A stretch of 64,000 nucleotides of DNA from Rhabditoides inermis (GCA_963966185.1 CAWZYM010000069.1:212501-276500), one strand, 5' to 3'; shown: positions 1-11,649, counted from the stretch's first letter. The notes: a model not told the origin generated them from the sequence alone. Translations and numbers: made by a program.

Positions 1-38
<38 letters not shown>

Positions 39-66
39 GAGAGAGGGGGGGGGAGGGGGAGGGAGA
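1..66. repeat. (GA)n microsatellite
   Basis: The window opens inside a GA dinucleotide tract that decays into a G-run. It continues off the left edge. Confidence 0.95.
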
Positions 67-294
67 TAGTGTCAGGAAAAGAAGAATGTGGGAAACGTGT
101 GCAACAAACATGCAAACACGAAGGAAGTAGGATGAAGGCAGCAAGCTCTACCCACCTCGAAAAAAAGTGTATTTGGAAATACCTTTCCTCTACGATAATT
201 TGTTGCGCCCGATTGAGTCGACATAAAATAAACTCGTTATGCGGTTTTGCCCCAGGCGACTCCTGGCACGGAGCAGTGGAGCAGAAGGAGCAGG
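67..294. other. Unassigned sequence
   Basis: No gene, RNA or mobile-element signature seen between the GA tract and the purine repeat. Short open frames here have no recognisable domain. Confidence 0.5.
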
Positions 295-390
295 AGTGAG
301 GGAGAGGAGGAGAAGGAGGAGAAGGAGGAGAAGGAGGAGAAGGAGGAGAAGGAGAAGAAGGAGGAGAAGGAGGAGAAGGAAGGAAGGACC
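295..390. repeat. (GGAGAA)n purine repeat
   Basis: Runs of GGAGAAGGA hexamers and variants form a pure-purine tract of about 95 bp. Frames crossing it are open only because the tract contains no stop codons. Confidence 0.9.
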
Positions 391-1195
391 ATGAGGAGCA
401 GTATCCAGAACAGGAGAAAGAGAAGGAGTGGAAGGTACGTTGTTTTGAAAGGCCTTTCTGGAGGCAATGACTCGATAAGCGCGGTTGTGGCACAAAGACT
501 TGTGTCCGCCTCTCATTCTGGATATTTTGGCTGAGACCTACGCACAAAGAAAGCAATAAGTACTTGCGGAGAGAGAGGTGTAATGAAAACGACTGTCATC
601 AAGTCACACTGACTGCTCTTGAATCGGAAGTCTAAATTGACCGGATGAGTCTGCTGAAATCCCCTTGGACCTACTTCTCAACATCGTGTAATGAGCTATG
701 AGGCGAGAATCTGCATAACCAGCTGTCAGCAAGGGATGCCCTCAGGGGATGCCCCCAGGCTATGATGGCGCAATCGGAAGATGATATCGAATGGTCACAG
801 GTGACATCTGTCAAAGGAGAGATGAGAGTGGATTGCGGAGGAGAGAAGGGTCCTCTAATATAGGAGAGGGTCTTCTTGGATAATGGGAGAATGCGACAAG
901 AGGACCTCCCGAATGGCAATATCCTTGATTCGGGGCTATAAACGAGGAACGTGAGATGTCAAGTGGACATCTAATGAGCCACAAAGACGACAACGAGAAG
1001 ATGGATGTAAACAAGTAAACAAACATGTAATAAAACAAAGAACAGAAGAGTAACGAAGAAATGTTTCATAATATGTTTGACGATACTGAAAACGCGACAG
1101 AAATGAAACAAGAAGTCGTAAATTCAGTGACGTGCGCTAACCGCGCGACATTAGAAAGGGTGTAATTCAAATACGCTTTCACTTCTAACAGGTGT

Positions 1196-1197
<2 letters not shown>
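391..1197. other. Intergenic, nothing recognised
   Basis: About 800 bp with only short open frames and no conserved domain, splice pattern, tRNA box or inverted repeat that I could find. Confidence 0.5.
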
Positions 1198-1236
<39 letters not shown>

Positions 1237-1247
1237 GAGAGAGAGAG
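1198..1247. repeat. (GA)n microsatellite
   Basis: Near-perfect GA tract with one GT interruption. Confidence 0.95.
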
Positions 1248-1665
1248 AATCCGACTGGTTGTAAATTGGTCAAAGATGAGCGATTAGCGTAGAGAGGGGT
1301 CTTGTAACTGGTAACGTTTAGTTGGAGAAAGAAGTTACTGCTCCTTTATCTATACACTTGGATTTCTCTCCGAGAGGCTCTGCCCCTTTCCTATTCCTGA
1401 TTCACTTTCAGTCATATCCGTCCATCCACTCGCTTCATTTGACGATACTCAGCCGAGCGATACGCAGTCAAGTGATTAGGAAGGGGTTACCACTGACCTG
1501 TGACGCGCAACCGGAAGCCGATACTCAGTCGGGTGCTACGCAGTCAATTGGCCGAAACGGGGAATCACAACAATGGACGAATGGACCAGAGTGGATTAGA
1601 GGGGCGCTGCGAGAGCATGGGAACATGCGAACTCCATGGTGCCATAGACATAGTCCTTACCCTTC
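1248..1665. other. Intergenic, nothing recognised
   Basis: Two short near-repeats of a GATACTCAG-type segment (about 1443 and 1520) are visible. There is no coding or RNA signal. Confidence 0.45.
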
Positions 1666-1667
1666 TT

Positions 1668-1670
<3 letters not shown>

Positions 1671-1738
<68 letters not shown>

Positions 1739-1760
1739 TCTCTCTCTCTATCTGTCTCGG
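1671..1760. repeat. (CT)n microsatellite
   Basis: About 65 bp of pure CT followed by degenerate CT. The open frames spanning it encode only Ser/Leu runs. Confidence 0.95.
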
Positions 1761-2112
1761 TCTCTCTTTATCTTTCTATCACTATCGCTCTCCCTCTCTT
1801 TCATCTCAATGATTACACCATTTACAACCACCTCTAATTTACTTCTCTTCGTGGTGTGAATAGGTGAGTATAGTAAATCGTGGCCAATTTGACGGGTCGC
1901 CGGCCTCCTGTGATCCCTCCGCATCAGCTGTTACCTGGGGCGGAAGTGGTCCCCAACGGGGGGAGAGGGTCTCTTTATAGAGGGTAGGGTTCGATTGCTG
2001 CAGGACTATGAATAAACAAGAGTACATTTGCATAATGAGCGAATAAGTTATAAATAGGAGCGAGCTGGGATAGAGTGCAGATGCTGTACTGCCGAGTAAT
2101 GAGAGAGTGCGG
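1761..2112. other. Intergenic, nothing recognised
   Basis: No gene-like signal between two microsatellites. Confidence 0.45.
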
Positions 2113-2135
2113 ATGAGAGAGAGAGAGAGAGAGAA

Positions 2136-2167
<32 letters not shown>
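2113..2167. repeat. (GA)n microsatellite
   Basis: GA tract with two AAAG interruptions. Confidence 0.95.
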
Positions 2168-3275
2168 GCTGGATGAGGTGGTATGATAGCAGTGCAAGAG
2201 GGTGCGTTCCCTCCTTCGTCTTGCCCTGCTTGTGTGCTCCTCTCCCTCTCGCCTCCAGACAGACACCTGTCACTATGCCATTTTGCTTCAATGGACAGTC
2301 CCGATGCCTCTCGCTTCCTTTCTGCCCTTCGTAATTGTCTGCGTGGGCGGAGCGTGAAAGAGCGGGCGTGCGCGTCGTAGAGTTCTTCCGGAAGTTTTCT
2401 TGGTTTGAGTCGTGTGATTTCGGCGAGTACCAGGTAAGAGAGCGTTAAAGGTAGTGTACCCTCTGATTTGCGAAGCTGAGTTAGCATCAGGATGTTAAAA
2501 TATGTCATAAATAACGTACTTTCTCTTAGGATATGCTCAAATCGTTTGTGTAATTTGCGTTAGAATACGCTCATTCTAGAGAAAAGTGTGCAGAAATGTG
2601 CACAAACGTGCACGGTTGATGATGGTTTCTCCAACTTCCCGCCATTTGCGGCATATGGTCCCATTGACAAAAGTATATCATTTTTGATGTATTTTCATAT
2701 TCCGATGCTATCTCAACTTCGAAAACCAGAGGGTGCACTCCCTTTAAGGGATGTATGACGTTCTCTCCACACATGTATGACGTTCTCTCCACACTAACAT
2801 GAACGATTCCTCCACCGACCATGAACGATCCCTTCACTTTGCTAGGACGTTCCTTCCACTTAACAATAAGGCGTTTTACATATTATCTGTGTCGTTTAAA
2901 CTTCCAAACACACCATTTAGCCGTGAGTGTTGAATGCTAACACTATCTAGAAACTTCTACAATGTGTTCGCATAGTTGGTATTTTACATCTCACTTCTGT
3001 CATCCTGTTCTGTAACTGTAAGGAGCCGAGCGCGAGCCGAGAAGAAAGACAAAAAAACAAATGTTCATTCGTGCACATTCAATATGTCGCAGCTTATAGC
3101 AATCTGCGCTATCCTAATCTATAGAAAATAAGTTGTATGCTCATATGTCAGTTTGTCCAAAAATTATCAGAAAGGGTTACTTGAGCAAAGTCGCCGAGCA
3201 ACAGCATGTGCACAAGGGGCTTACTAATGGCAAACTAGATCACTATATATGTACACGTACATAGCACGTTCATGA
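2168..3275. other. Intergenic, nothing recognised
   Basis: About 1.1 kb without a supported gene. A short direct repeat (TGTATGACGTTCTCTCCACA) occurs twice near 2755-2795. Confidence 0.45.
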
Positions 3276-3489
3276 CTATATTTTAGTTGGATCTACAATG
3301 TTTAGTTGATTTATTTGAGACATATATTTGATGACACCGACTTTGAATGCGCTTTTGTCTGACACAAGGACAATGTGACTAGGCAGCTTATTCCATAAAT
3401 TGTGTACTCGGAAGAAGAACGAAGACTGTGATAAGTGGGTGCGTGCATTGCTTACAAGTCTCACAAGCAAATGGCAACAGGTCACCCCC
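3276..3489 (-). pseudogene. LINE 3' fragment (end of RT ORF)
   Basis: The minus-strand frame reads a typical C-terminus of a non-LTR retrotransposon ORF2, with a FFFRVHNLWNKLPSHIV motif (the F.R..N.WN.LP signature downstream of many CR1/Jockey-type RT domains). Only the last 70 or so residues remain. The fragment is cut by the foldback element that starts at about 3490. It is a dead, 5'-truncated copy. The clade is inferred from the motif only. Confidence 0.7.
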
Positions 3490-3671
3490 CACAACTCGCT
3501 ATGCTTTGATGGAATCTTGTAGGCATGCCCCATACCAAGCCCTAGCCAAATTTAAAAATCTCGAAGAGCGCCGGAAGAGCCCTAATTATACACCGGAAGT
3601 TTACATGCATTCTCGTGCGCGATAGGTCATTGCGCATGCCATCTCGAAATGCGGACAATGAAACAACGGTT

Positions 3672-3734
3672 CGGCGGCCTAGTGGCTAGTGAGCTAACTC
3701 ATAAGTAGTGATGACCAAGGTTCGGTCCCCGTCG
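3672..3734 (+). other. tRNA-like module (left arm), not a functional tRNA
   Basis: A-box-like TAGTGGCTAGTGAGC and B-box-like GGTTCGGTCCC are spaced as in tRNA genes, followed by a T8 run that would terminate Pol III. There is no convincing acceptor stem or cloverleaf, so I read it as a SINE head. Confidence 0.6.
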
Positions 3735-4021
3735 TTTTTTTTCAAATTTGAAACACTTTTTTTTTATGAAAAAAACGGTCTTGGATCATATGAAAAATAT
3801 TTTTTTCCAAAAAATATTTGAGTTATTCAAAGGCTCTCGTGTGTTTTATTTTAAAGATTGATGACAGGATGTCTTATTCTTCCGCTCCGCAGTTCATTTA
3901 TACTCTAATAGTGCAAGTAAGAATAAAGAAACCAATTGAAGATCAAAATTCATTGATTTTTCATTTCTCATGCGAGGACTTGTGCAAAAATGTGTTTCAA
4001 GTTTGGAAAAACGTTTTGCAC

Positions 4022-4092
4022 CGACGGGGATCGAACCTTGGTCATCACTACTTATGAGTTACTTATGAGCTCACTAGCCACTAGGCCGCCGA
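4022..4092 (-). other. tRNA-like module (right arm), not a functional tRNA
   Basis: Inverted copy of the 3672-3734 module, with a B-box-like GGTTCGATCCC read on the minus strand and an 8-nt duplication (ACTTATGAG). Confidence 0.6.
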
Positions 4093-4272
4093 ACCGTTGT
4101 TTCATGGTTCGCATTTCGAGATGGCATGCGCAATGACCTATCGCGCACGAGAATGCATGTAAACTTCCGGTGCTTAATTAGGGCACTTCCGGCGCTTTTC
4201 GAGATTTTAAATTTGGCTAGGGCTTGGTATGGGGCATGCCTACAAGATTCCATCAAAACATAGCGAGTTGTG

Positions 4273-5878
4273 TTTGATAAGAGCGATAAAGGAATAGGAT
4301 TCACGTAAAAATAACCGTAAATATATCTGTGTGTCAAGAATAAGTCAGTAAACAATCGCTTCATTTACAAAGTATCTCTTTCCGAAACGGCTAACTTTGT
4401 TGAATACGTCTCATTGGGTAAGAGGCATTTAGTGAAACGCCTTTGAACCTTTTCTAACATATTCGCATACCCATTATTCATATTACAATATGTTTATAGT
4501 AGGCTCGCCCGCCAGTTTCGCTCTCTCACGCAAGAGAGCCGAGCGCGACGAAATAGGTTAGACGACGAGAGAGGGCAGAGCAATAGAGACAGGCGCGCGC
4601 CAGCCGGCCACTACCCGGCAACCATGACACAAAATCTTTGGTTTTGAAAAGTTTATACCAAAACTCATTCAATAATCACCAATGTACATGACTAGTCAAT
4701 CATTGACAAAAAAGTAATGCCATAAACCACGAATATACATGATGTTACACAAATCAGCGCAAACGTATTGATTTCGATATAGCGATTACAATAGAGCATG
4801 ACAATTTGGTTGTTGTTAGGTGTATGTCTAAGCTGCCAGTGGTTCTTGATGGAGACTGCTGGGCTGTCATCCACGTGAGCCTGCAACAATTACGTTTGAG
4901 GGCTATTGCTAACATCATATTGCTGTTGACTATGTTATCACTTCTGTTATGAATACACTTACACAAGTGAAAATGCGATGTTGAAAACCGTTGGTGTGCG
5001 AGAGTGCGAGGTGGAGAGTGGAAAGAACAGGCAGGCGAGGCGGCGGTTTCGTCGGATCACAGCCACGCGTCTTCTCGTTAGCGGGCTCTGTGCGGACATC
5101 ATCTACAACCATGACTAATACTACAATAAAACACACAACTAGATGAAATGACATGCACCACCAATAGCACGTACGCATCCTCGGGACTACCGAAATCCGT
5201 GTTATTGGGACTCGCAGTAGGCGTTGCATTACTGTATTTTACCGTAACCTTGCCTTAATTTACATAATTGTACTGTGCTACTTGATTCGAGATAAACATT
5301 CTGATTCTGATTCTGAGATGAAATATGATAATCGCAATTCTTACCTCATCCATAATCTGGCGCCACACACCCGTGAAGACCGCGCAGCTTCTTGCGCAAC
5401 GAAACCGGCTTGATCAGCGCGGTGCGCCAGCTCCATCATGATCGAACTGAAACACACTACTTCGCAATCACAACTATGTAGGTTGTAAGCACAATGTAAG
5501 CACAATGTAAACACAACTATTATAAAACACGACGGCGACAAATAAACATAGATCATGAAATAAACAGACATACAACAACGCGACATACGAACGGAATTCA
5601 CGCATGCTAAGCAATTGTGTATGTTTTAAAAGAAGCGTCAGTAATCATTTCTTTCAAATACACAAAAATAGAACATGAATACGAAATATGAACAAACAAA
5701 AACCAACAAAAACAACAGTGAACAGAAACAGCTGATTCGATTTGATGCTTCGCGTGTGGACACGCGACGCGTCATTACAACTGTTCACGAAAATGTGTTC
5801 AACAGAAAATCCTGAGCTAAGTGCGAGCCTATTTATTTATATGTTTCGCATCCAAACTCCAATATCGGTCTAACTTTA
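4273..5878. other. Intergenic; weak minus-strand exon candidates and a LINE 3' tail
   Basis: Minus-strand segments bounded by plausible splice sites occur at about 5343-5442 (TTTCAG acceptor, GTAAGA donor) and 4960-5108. No family is recognisable and frames do not join convincingly, so no gene is called. About 5170-5318 on the plus strand ends in (GATTCT)n, a common 3' end of CR1-like LINEs. Confidence 0.35.
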
Positions 5879-5879
5879 T

Positions 5880-8295
5880 ATACGTAAAAATTGCTAGTCC
5901 AAAGTTTCACGAAGACCTTTTTCACCATTGTAGCTAATGAAACAGCTTTTCGTGTTTGTTTCCTTTTTGATGATCTTTTCGATGAGCGCTCAGTCACTGC
6001 GATCCACTCTCTCGACCGCTCTTTTATCAATTTCACTTCCACGTTTTCACTTTCCCAACTGGTCCACAAACCTACTATGGGTCCGCCGGCCGGGGCAGAC
6101 TCCCCACATTCTCGATCTGATACTGACTGACAGGGTTGATCTTTTCTCTCACATTTCCATTGGCTCGCGCATCGCGTTGTGTGATCACCTGCCAGTGATT
6201 GCCTCTCTCTCTATTCGCCAAACGCAGCGCCCCTCTCTCTCACCTCGCTTCGATTATGCCAATGCAGACTGGCCCGCTATCAACCTGCGCATTGCCTCCA
6301 TTGACTGCACTCTCACGTTTGCTGGACGCATACTCGCTGAGTGTTGCAGTCTGTTCCAAGAGTGCATCGCATCCTGTCAATTGGACTTTATTCCTCTGAA
6401 ACCGCAGCGCAGTAGCAGCCAGAAAGCCCCAGCATATATCCAGCGTCTGAGTGCGAAAGCGACTCGCCTTGCAGCGAGACGCCCTTATTCCCGCGAACAC
6501 TGAGCGAGCACAGAAAGACCTGAGACGCGCGCTGTACGCATGGAACATCAAGTCGACTCTGCTCTCCAAGGAACAGAAAAAATTCTTGCAACACGTTCGC
6601 TCTAGGCTGAACCCCACAGATGACATCGGCCCAATCAACCGTGGTGGTGGCGAGTACATTCACGATGAGAGTGAGAAGGCAGAGGCTTTCTCGGAGTACT
6701 TTGATTCAGTGTATTCTAATCTCCCTATCCCGTCTGGTGCGCCACTCACTGATTCTCCCCATTCAATCAATCAGTTTCATATTACTCATTTTCTCATTGT
6801 CAAAACCATTCGCTCCCTCGCGCCAAAAAAATATACGTCACCAGAAAAATATACGTCAACACACACATTTTTGAAACGCACTGTTGACTCTGTTGTCTCG
6901 CTACTTTTTCTCCTCTTCCAACAATCTCTTTCCACTTGTGTCGTTCCTCCTATGTAGAGGATAGGGTAAGTGAGACCCATTCACAAGGGTCCAATTACCG
7001 GCCCATTGCTCTCACTGCCACACTTTCCAAACTGCTGGAGAGGATATGCGCGGCGCAGATGACAGAGCACTTTGAGAGACACTGCCTTCTCACTTATCGC
7101 CAATTTGGTTTCCGCGCGGGTCGATCAACAATTCAACATGCGCACAGCTCGTTGAGTGCCATGCCAAGTGGTCGCGTGAATTGTCCGACGGGCAAGTAGT
7201 CGATTGTCTATATGTAGATTACAAGAAGGCGTTCGACTGCCATGCTGTTCAAGAAGCTCCACTCACTTGGTGTTCGCGGCAGTGCACTCGCGTGAATCAG
7301 GTCTTTTTTGTGCGATAGAACAACACGCGTACTGGTCGGTCAGTATCTCTCCTCCCCACGCACTGTGAATTGCGGTGTCCCACAGGGGAGTTGTATCGGG
7401 CCTCTTCTTTTCAATCTGTTCATCAACAACATTGTCGACAGTTTGCCGAACTATGTGCGCTGCGCGTTGTACGCTGACGGTTTGAAAGTGTCCTACGCGT
7501 TCAGTCCTCTCGATCTTTCCGCGCGCACTATGTTTCAGCGAGCAGTCGACAATGTTTCTGAGTGGTCGATTGAGTGGGGTCTCACTATATCTGCTAGCAA
7601 AACACAGGTACTGCACCTGGGCAAACGCAATCCGCGTTGTGCATACAACCTTGGCACAGTGTCTTCAGAATCCCCAGAGTGTGTGAAAGATCTCGGTGTG
7701 TATATCTCTACCCGTCTCTCTTTCGAAGACTACATAAAACGCATTGTCGATCGTACACTTTGGGGAGTCAATGACTTCTTACGCGCATACCGTACCCGTA
7801 GTCGTAGTCTAGCCGTTTTTTGCAAGGCATTTGTGACATATTACCGTTGCTAGCCGGAGTACTGTACTGAGCTCTGGAATCCTTCCTATGTGCGCTCAGT
7901 GAATTTCATTGAGAGCGTACAACGGTATTTCACCAGGTGAATCTGCCATAGAAATGGTATTTTCAACCTTGAATACTCTGCTAGAGTCCGCCTGTCAGGC
8001 TTGGATACGCTCGAGTCACGACGAGCTGTAAATGATATTGCCTACATTCACAAAAATTTTCACGATCGCACCGTCTTTGATACTTCTGGCATTTACAACG
8101 TCATTTCCACGTCAACACTACCACCGAATTGTTCCTTCTTTTGATCCTACCGTACGAACGCAGACATTCATTCATCGCAAATTTCGAATTAGGAATTCTT
8201 TACCACTCAACATTGTAGCTATCAGAGACACTGGTTCTTTTAAAGAGGAGGTTAGAAAATGCATGATTAAACCATCTCGCATTCGTGCTGATTGA
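5880..8295 (+). pseudogene. Non-LTR retrotransposon (LINE) ORF2 remnant: endonuclease end plus RT
   Basis: Read piecewise in several frames: the end of an EEP endonuclease (LDLILTDRVDLFSHI...CDHLPV, about 6110-6200), a linker, RT block 2 (NYRPIALTATLSKLLERI, about 6990-7050), the AFD-type block (YKKAFDCH, about 7225), block 4 (GVPQGSCIGPLLFNLFINN, about 7372-7430) and the catalytic box near 7470, which reads YADG instead of YADD. The C-terminal tail runs to 8295. At least four frame changes or stops and the lost second Asp make it dead. It is Jockey/CR1-like by motif. Confidence 0.85.
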
Positions 8296-8479
8296 TACGG
8301 GCACGGGCACCCCAGTACTGACCAATATTCAATACATTACAGTATATTCACCATATATGTGTTCGTTATTTTCTTTTCATACACATGTTTTTATCATTAA
8401 TTGATTGTAATCACAAACCCGTTGCATTACCACTTATGATAGTAATCACATATTTTGTCCCCATACTTTAGCTGAATAC
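8296..8479. other. LINE 3' flank, nothing else recognised
   Basis: AT-rich sequence after the LINE remnant, probably its 3' UTR. Confidence 0.4.
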
Positions 8480-8790
8480 GCAGTGATAAACAAAAAAATT
8501 GAAAATTTCTTCACGTGCCTCGGGACTAAGATCATACATAAACTGTAAAGATATTAAATTAGATTCTTGACGCTGTCAGGATATTCACTTGAGATGAAAA
8601 TTTTCACATCGTCAGCGTACATATAAGAAATTCACAATTATGTATGGCTTCGCCTATATCGTTCACGAAAATCAGGAATAACAATGGTCCGAGTACGCTC
8701 CTTTGTGGTACGCCAGAAGTAACTTTTAACCACGAGGACATATTGTTATTGATTCGTACATTAGGGGCGGCGCGCCAGCGCCGCCCGTTT
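8480..8790 (-). pseudogene. LINE RT fragment
   Basis: Minus-strand RT block with [20 protein letters not shown] (about 8670-8730), followed after a frame change by MYADDVKIF (about 8595-8620). Only the palm core remains. Two GC-rich hairpins sit at its 5' end. It is a second LINE copy in the opposite orientation to the 5.9-8.3 kb one. Confidence 0.75.
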
Positions 8791-8821
8791 GTTATGATCT
8801 GTGGCGCGCGCAGCGCGCCAC
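8765..8821. repeat. Pair of perfect GC-rich hairpins
   Basis: 8765-8786 has 9-bp arms (GGGCGGCGC/GCGCCGCCC) around GCCA. 8801-8821 has 9-bp arms (GTGGCGCGC/GCGCGCCAC) around GCA. They are 14 bp apart and share the GCGC-(G)GCA-GCGC type of apex also seen at 27884 and 31047. Confidence 0.8.
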
Positions 8822-8998
8822 TCCCAATCCACACGCTATTTGGCTATCATAATACAATATACTTCATTAGAGTGTGTTATGTGTTAGGGTATCATTTTGT
8901 AAGACCTATGAGTATGATTTGTTGAATAAATATCGGTTGCGGCGCCCAGAACAGCCTCTCTCTCGCTCTCTCCCGCTTTGCCACTAAACGTGTTTACG

Positions 8999-8999
<1 letters not shown>
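8822..8999. other. Intergenic, nothing recognised
   Basis: No coding or repeat signal before the GGC tract. Confidence 0.4.

Positions 9000-9036
<37 letters not shown>
9000..9036. repeat. (GGC)n trinucleotide tract
   Basis: About 11 GGC units. An Ala-run frame across it is a by-product of the repeat. Confidence 0.9.
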
Positions 9037-9040
<4 letters not shown>

Positions 9041-9588
9041 GTGTGCATCACGTAAGCTCCGCCCACTGCACTCTGCGCTTATTGGTCTCTCGGCCTCTTG
9101 CCGGTGAAAACTGATTGGCCGACCGCATGCCCCGCCCTTCGCTCACCCACTCTCGTGTCGGATCGATCGCGCGCCGTCTCTGGCGTCTCTTGCGAGCGCA
9201 CACTCTCTGCGCACTCTCTCATGTCCACTGGCGAGTGACTGGGCAGCCGGCCTGTTATCTGATCGAACGATCTCGGCGAGAGAGAGTGTGAGAGTGAGAG
9301 AGCGCATGTTCTCTTACCGACTTGCCGGTTAGAAAACGTGCGAATTGCAGAAAGCAGGCCGGATGACGCTGTTTTGTTCTCTGTGCAACTCCTCAGTTCG
9401 AACAGTAATACCAGAAACACAGGAAAATAACCGTATAAGAAAGCTAGTTGAGTTCAGTTCAACGCACCCAGTCCGGCTATTCATGACCGAAGGTTCATTA
9501 GCTCAAAATCTGAAGATTGTCTTTCTGTGTCTAGAGAGAACAGTGAGGGTAGAAAAAGAGAGTGTTCAAGCGGAGAATAAAACACAAT
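9037..9588. other. Intergenic, nothing recognised
   Basis: CG-moderate sequence with small inverted motifs and no supported gene. Confidence 0.4.
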
Positions 9589-9833
9589 ATGCTCTGAGAG
9601 AGAGAACGAGAGAGAGAAAGAAAAAGTGATAGAGAGGGGAGATAAAGAGGAGAGAGAAAGAGATTGAGAAAGAGAGAGATAGAAAAGGGAGAGAGAGAGA
9701 GAGAGAAAGAGAAGGAGAAGGAGAGATAATGAGAGTTAGGGAGTGATAGAGAGAGGAAAGAAAAAGAGAAGGGCGAGTGATAGAGAAAGAGAGAGAAAGA
9801 GAGAGGGGGGGGGGGAAGAGTGAGAGAGAGGGC
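9589..9833. repeat. GA-rich low-complexity tract
   Basis: About 245 bp almost purely purine, ending in a G10 run. Confidence 0.9.
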
Positions 9834-10154
9834 TATTAGATAAGCGAAATAGAGCGCATCAATCGTCAATGCGATCCGACCAGGCTGTTCGTTTCCTGAT
9901 TCTGACTACGTTTTCGAAGACTCTCTAGTTTGGATACGTCAGTGTACTAGTTTTCGAAGATTTTCAAGTTACTGACGTGACTGTTATCAGTGACTGTTAC
10001 TATGTCTGTGTATTTGTGAATTGTTAATTGTGAGTATTGTAAATTGTAAGTTATTTGTATCTTTATAGCATGATATTCTGACTAGTGAGTTTGTAATATG
10101 TATTTTCGTTATCTAATGTACAAAATTTCTTCGAAATTTGAGAAAAGGACATCC

Positions 10155-10555
10155 ATTCTCTTTCGAAAAGTACAGGAGTAAAAAGGAGTGGTTTGTTTTG
10201 ATCTAATTCAACAAAAGCACATGCATATTTTTTTCTTCGCAGCTGACTAAAATTTCAAAACAAACCTGCTCTTTCTAATCGATGAAAAAAGCGAACATAT
10301 GTAATTGTAATATGTACTATAATAATTTAAAATAAAAGACCTTTTTGTTGTTAAATTTTTATGCATTTGCATGCGTATATCTGATCAAAAATCACACATT
10401 TCATAGTTATGAAACATTTCATAGTACATCGTTTGAAAGAGCAGGTTTGTTTTGAAATTTTAGTCAGCTGCGAAGAAAAAAATATGCATGTGCTTTTGTT
10501 GAATTAGATCAAAACAAACCACTCCTTTTTACTCCTGTACTTTTCGAAAGAGAAT
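10155..10555. mobile_element. Long-TIR MITE, family M copy 1
   Basis: About 130-bp inverted repeats, starting ATTCTCTTTCGAAAAGTAC, flank a short AT-rich core. Conserved internal landmarks are AACAAAAGCACATGCAT and GAAAGAGCAGGTTTGTTTT. Related copies lie at 30491-30981 and 32148-32455. It is non-coding, so any mobility must come from another element. Confidence 0.8.
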
Positions 10556-10874
10556 ACGTGTTTGTTTGGTTTGTGTGCCAGATTTTGTGGCGCACTGTAT
10601 TTTTAAAAACTCTAAAATTATAAAGTTAAAAAGTATATAAAACTTTTTTTTCATAAAACTCATAAAACTCATAGAAAACTCAGAAAACTCATAGAAAACT
10701 CATAAAACTCATAGACTGTGAGGAATTTGTTGTTTCTCGCGCTCATTTGTTGGTTGCGCACGCATCACAACGTAAAGCAGACACTCTCCCATCTTAAAGA
10801 TGTTCAAGCCATCATTTTTGTCTGTTTTTAAGCCCCGTAGAACATGGTCTCATAGCGTAGTGGATAGTAGGTAA

Positions 10875-11283
10875 TTAGAAAATGACACCAGACATCACGA
10901 CACCACGGCACCATGGTGTCGACACCACGACACCACGACACCACTTCACAAAAGGCATCCTGGAAAATTCATCACTTCATCACTTCATCACTTCATCACT
11001 TTGACTTCATCACTTCATCACATGTGATGAAGTGATGAAGTGATGAAGTGATGAATTTTCCAGGACACCTTCACAAAACACAACTGCACTACGACCTCTC
11101 GTCTATATAACTGAAAAAGATGCAGAATTTTTCGTTTTGTAAAGTGGTGTCGTGGTGTCGTGGTGTAGTGGTGTCGACACCGTCGTGTCGTGGTGTTGAC
11201 ACCACGACACCATGGTGTCAACACCACCAGAGGGTCGTGGTGTCTGGTGTCTGGTGTCATGATGTCTGGTGTCATTACCTAAT
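10875..11283. repeat. Nested GACACC-rich palindrome
   Basis: A roughly 400-bp imperfect palindrome: GACACCA-type repeats in the left arm, GGTGTC-type in the right, and a central hairpin of TTCATCAC repeats (10965-11062). It lies wholly inside the 10589-11640 element. Confidence 0.75.
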
Positions 11284-11470
11284 TGCCTGGATGGTAAGCG
11301 AGCCCAGAGCTCAAGTGGTCGCAGGTTGGATTCCTCTGACGGCCACAAAGTTTTGTTGAATCGCTGGAGCCAAACGCGACGTGAAAATCATGCATAGCGT
11401 GCGTCTGGATTCACCGTTCAGTGAACAAATGAATGACACTACGGCCGGGCCGTAGCGAATTTCCTCGCAG
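11283..11470 (+). mobile_element. tRNA-derived SINE, copy 1
   Basis: A tRNA-like head (A-box-like TGGATGGTAAGCGAGC, B-box-like GGTTGGATTCC) is followed by a body reading CATAGCGTGCGTCTG, GTGAACAAATGAATGACAC and ACGGCCGGGCCGTAG. The same head and body occur on the minus strand at 22490-22682, so this is a dispersed family and not chance similarity. Confidence 0.7.
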
Positions 11471-11649
11471 CCCGGAAATATGCGGATATATGTGCAGGGA
11501 AAGTTTTATTTTATATATAGAGTTTTATGAGTTTTCTATGAGTTTTATGAGATTTATGAGTTTTCTATGAGTTTTATGAGTTTTATGAAATTGTACTTTT
11601 TAACTTTATAATTTTAGAGTTTTTAAAAATACAGTGCGCCAGATTTTGT

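Larger units (their letters stand above)
3490..4272. mobile_element. Foldback element with tRNA-like modules in both arms
   Basis: About 240 bp at the left (3490-3735) is repeated in inverted orientation at the right (4021-4272), around a 285-bp AT-rich centre. Both ends read CACAACTCGCTATG outward to inward. Each arm carries a tRNA-like module with A-box- and B-box-like sequences, directed toward the centre. This looks like two SINE-type units joined tail-to-tail, inserted in or beside a LINE remnant. There is no coding capacity. Confidence 0.8.
10589..11640. mobile_element. Long-TIR element with 9-bp target duplication (MULE-like)
   Basis: Terminal inverted repeats of about 125 bp start GGCGCACTGTATTTTT and contain several CATAGAAAACT/ACTCATAAA subrepeats. 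The element is flanked by the direct repeat AGATTTTGT (10580-10588 and 11641-11649). Long TIRs with a 9-bp duplication are the hallmark of Mutator-like elements; assignment to that superfamily is inference. The interior contains a tRNA-like SINE (11283-11470) and a nested palindrome (10875-11283). There is no transposase. Confidence 0.8.

Noticed and set aside
190..516. Leu-run and Lys/Glu-run frames near the left edge
   Set aside because: Products of the GGAGAA repeat.
4692..5442. Minus-strand three-exon gene
   Set aside because: Some splice-like sites exist, but frames do not join across them, no family is recognisable and a LINE tail lies between.
9001..9036. Poly-alanine coding segment
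   Set aside because: GGC microsatellite without any supported gene around it.
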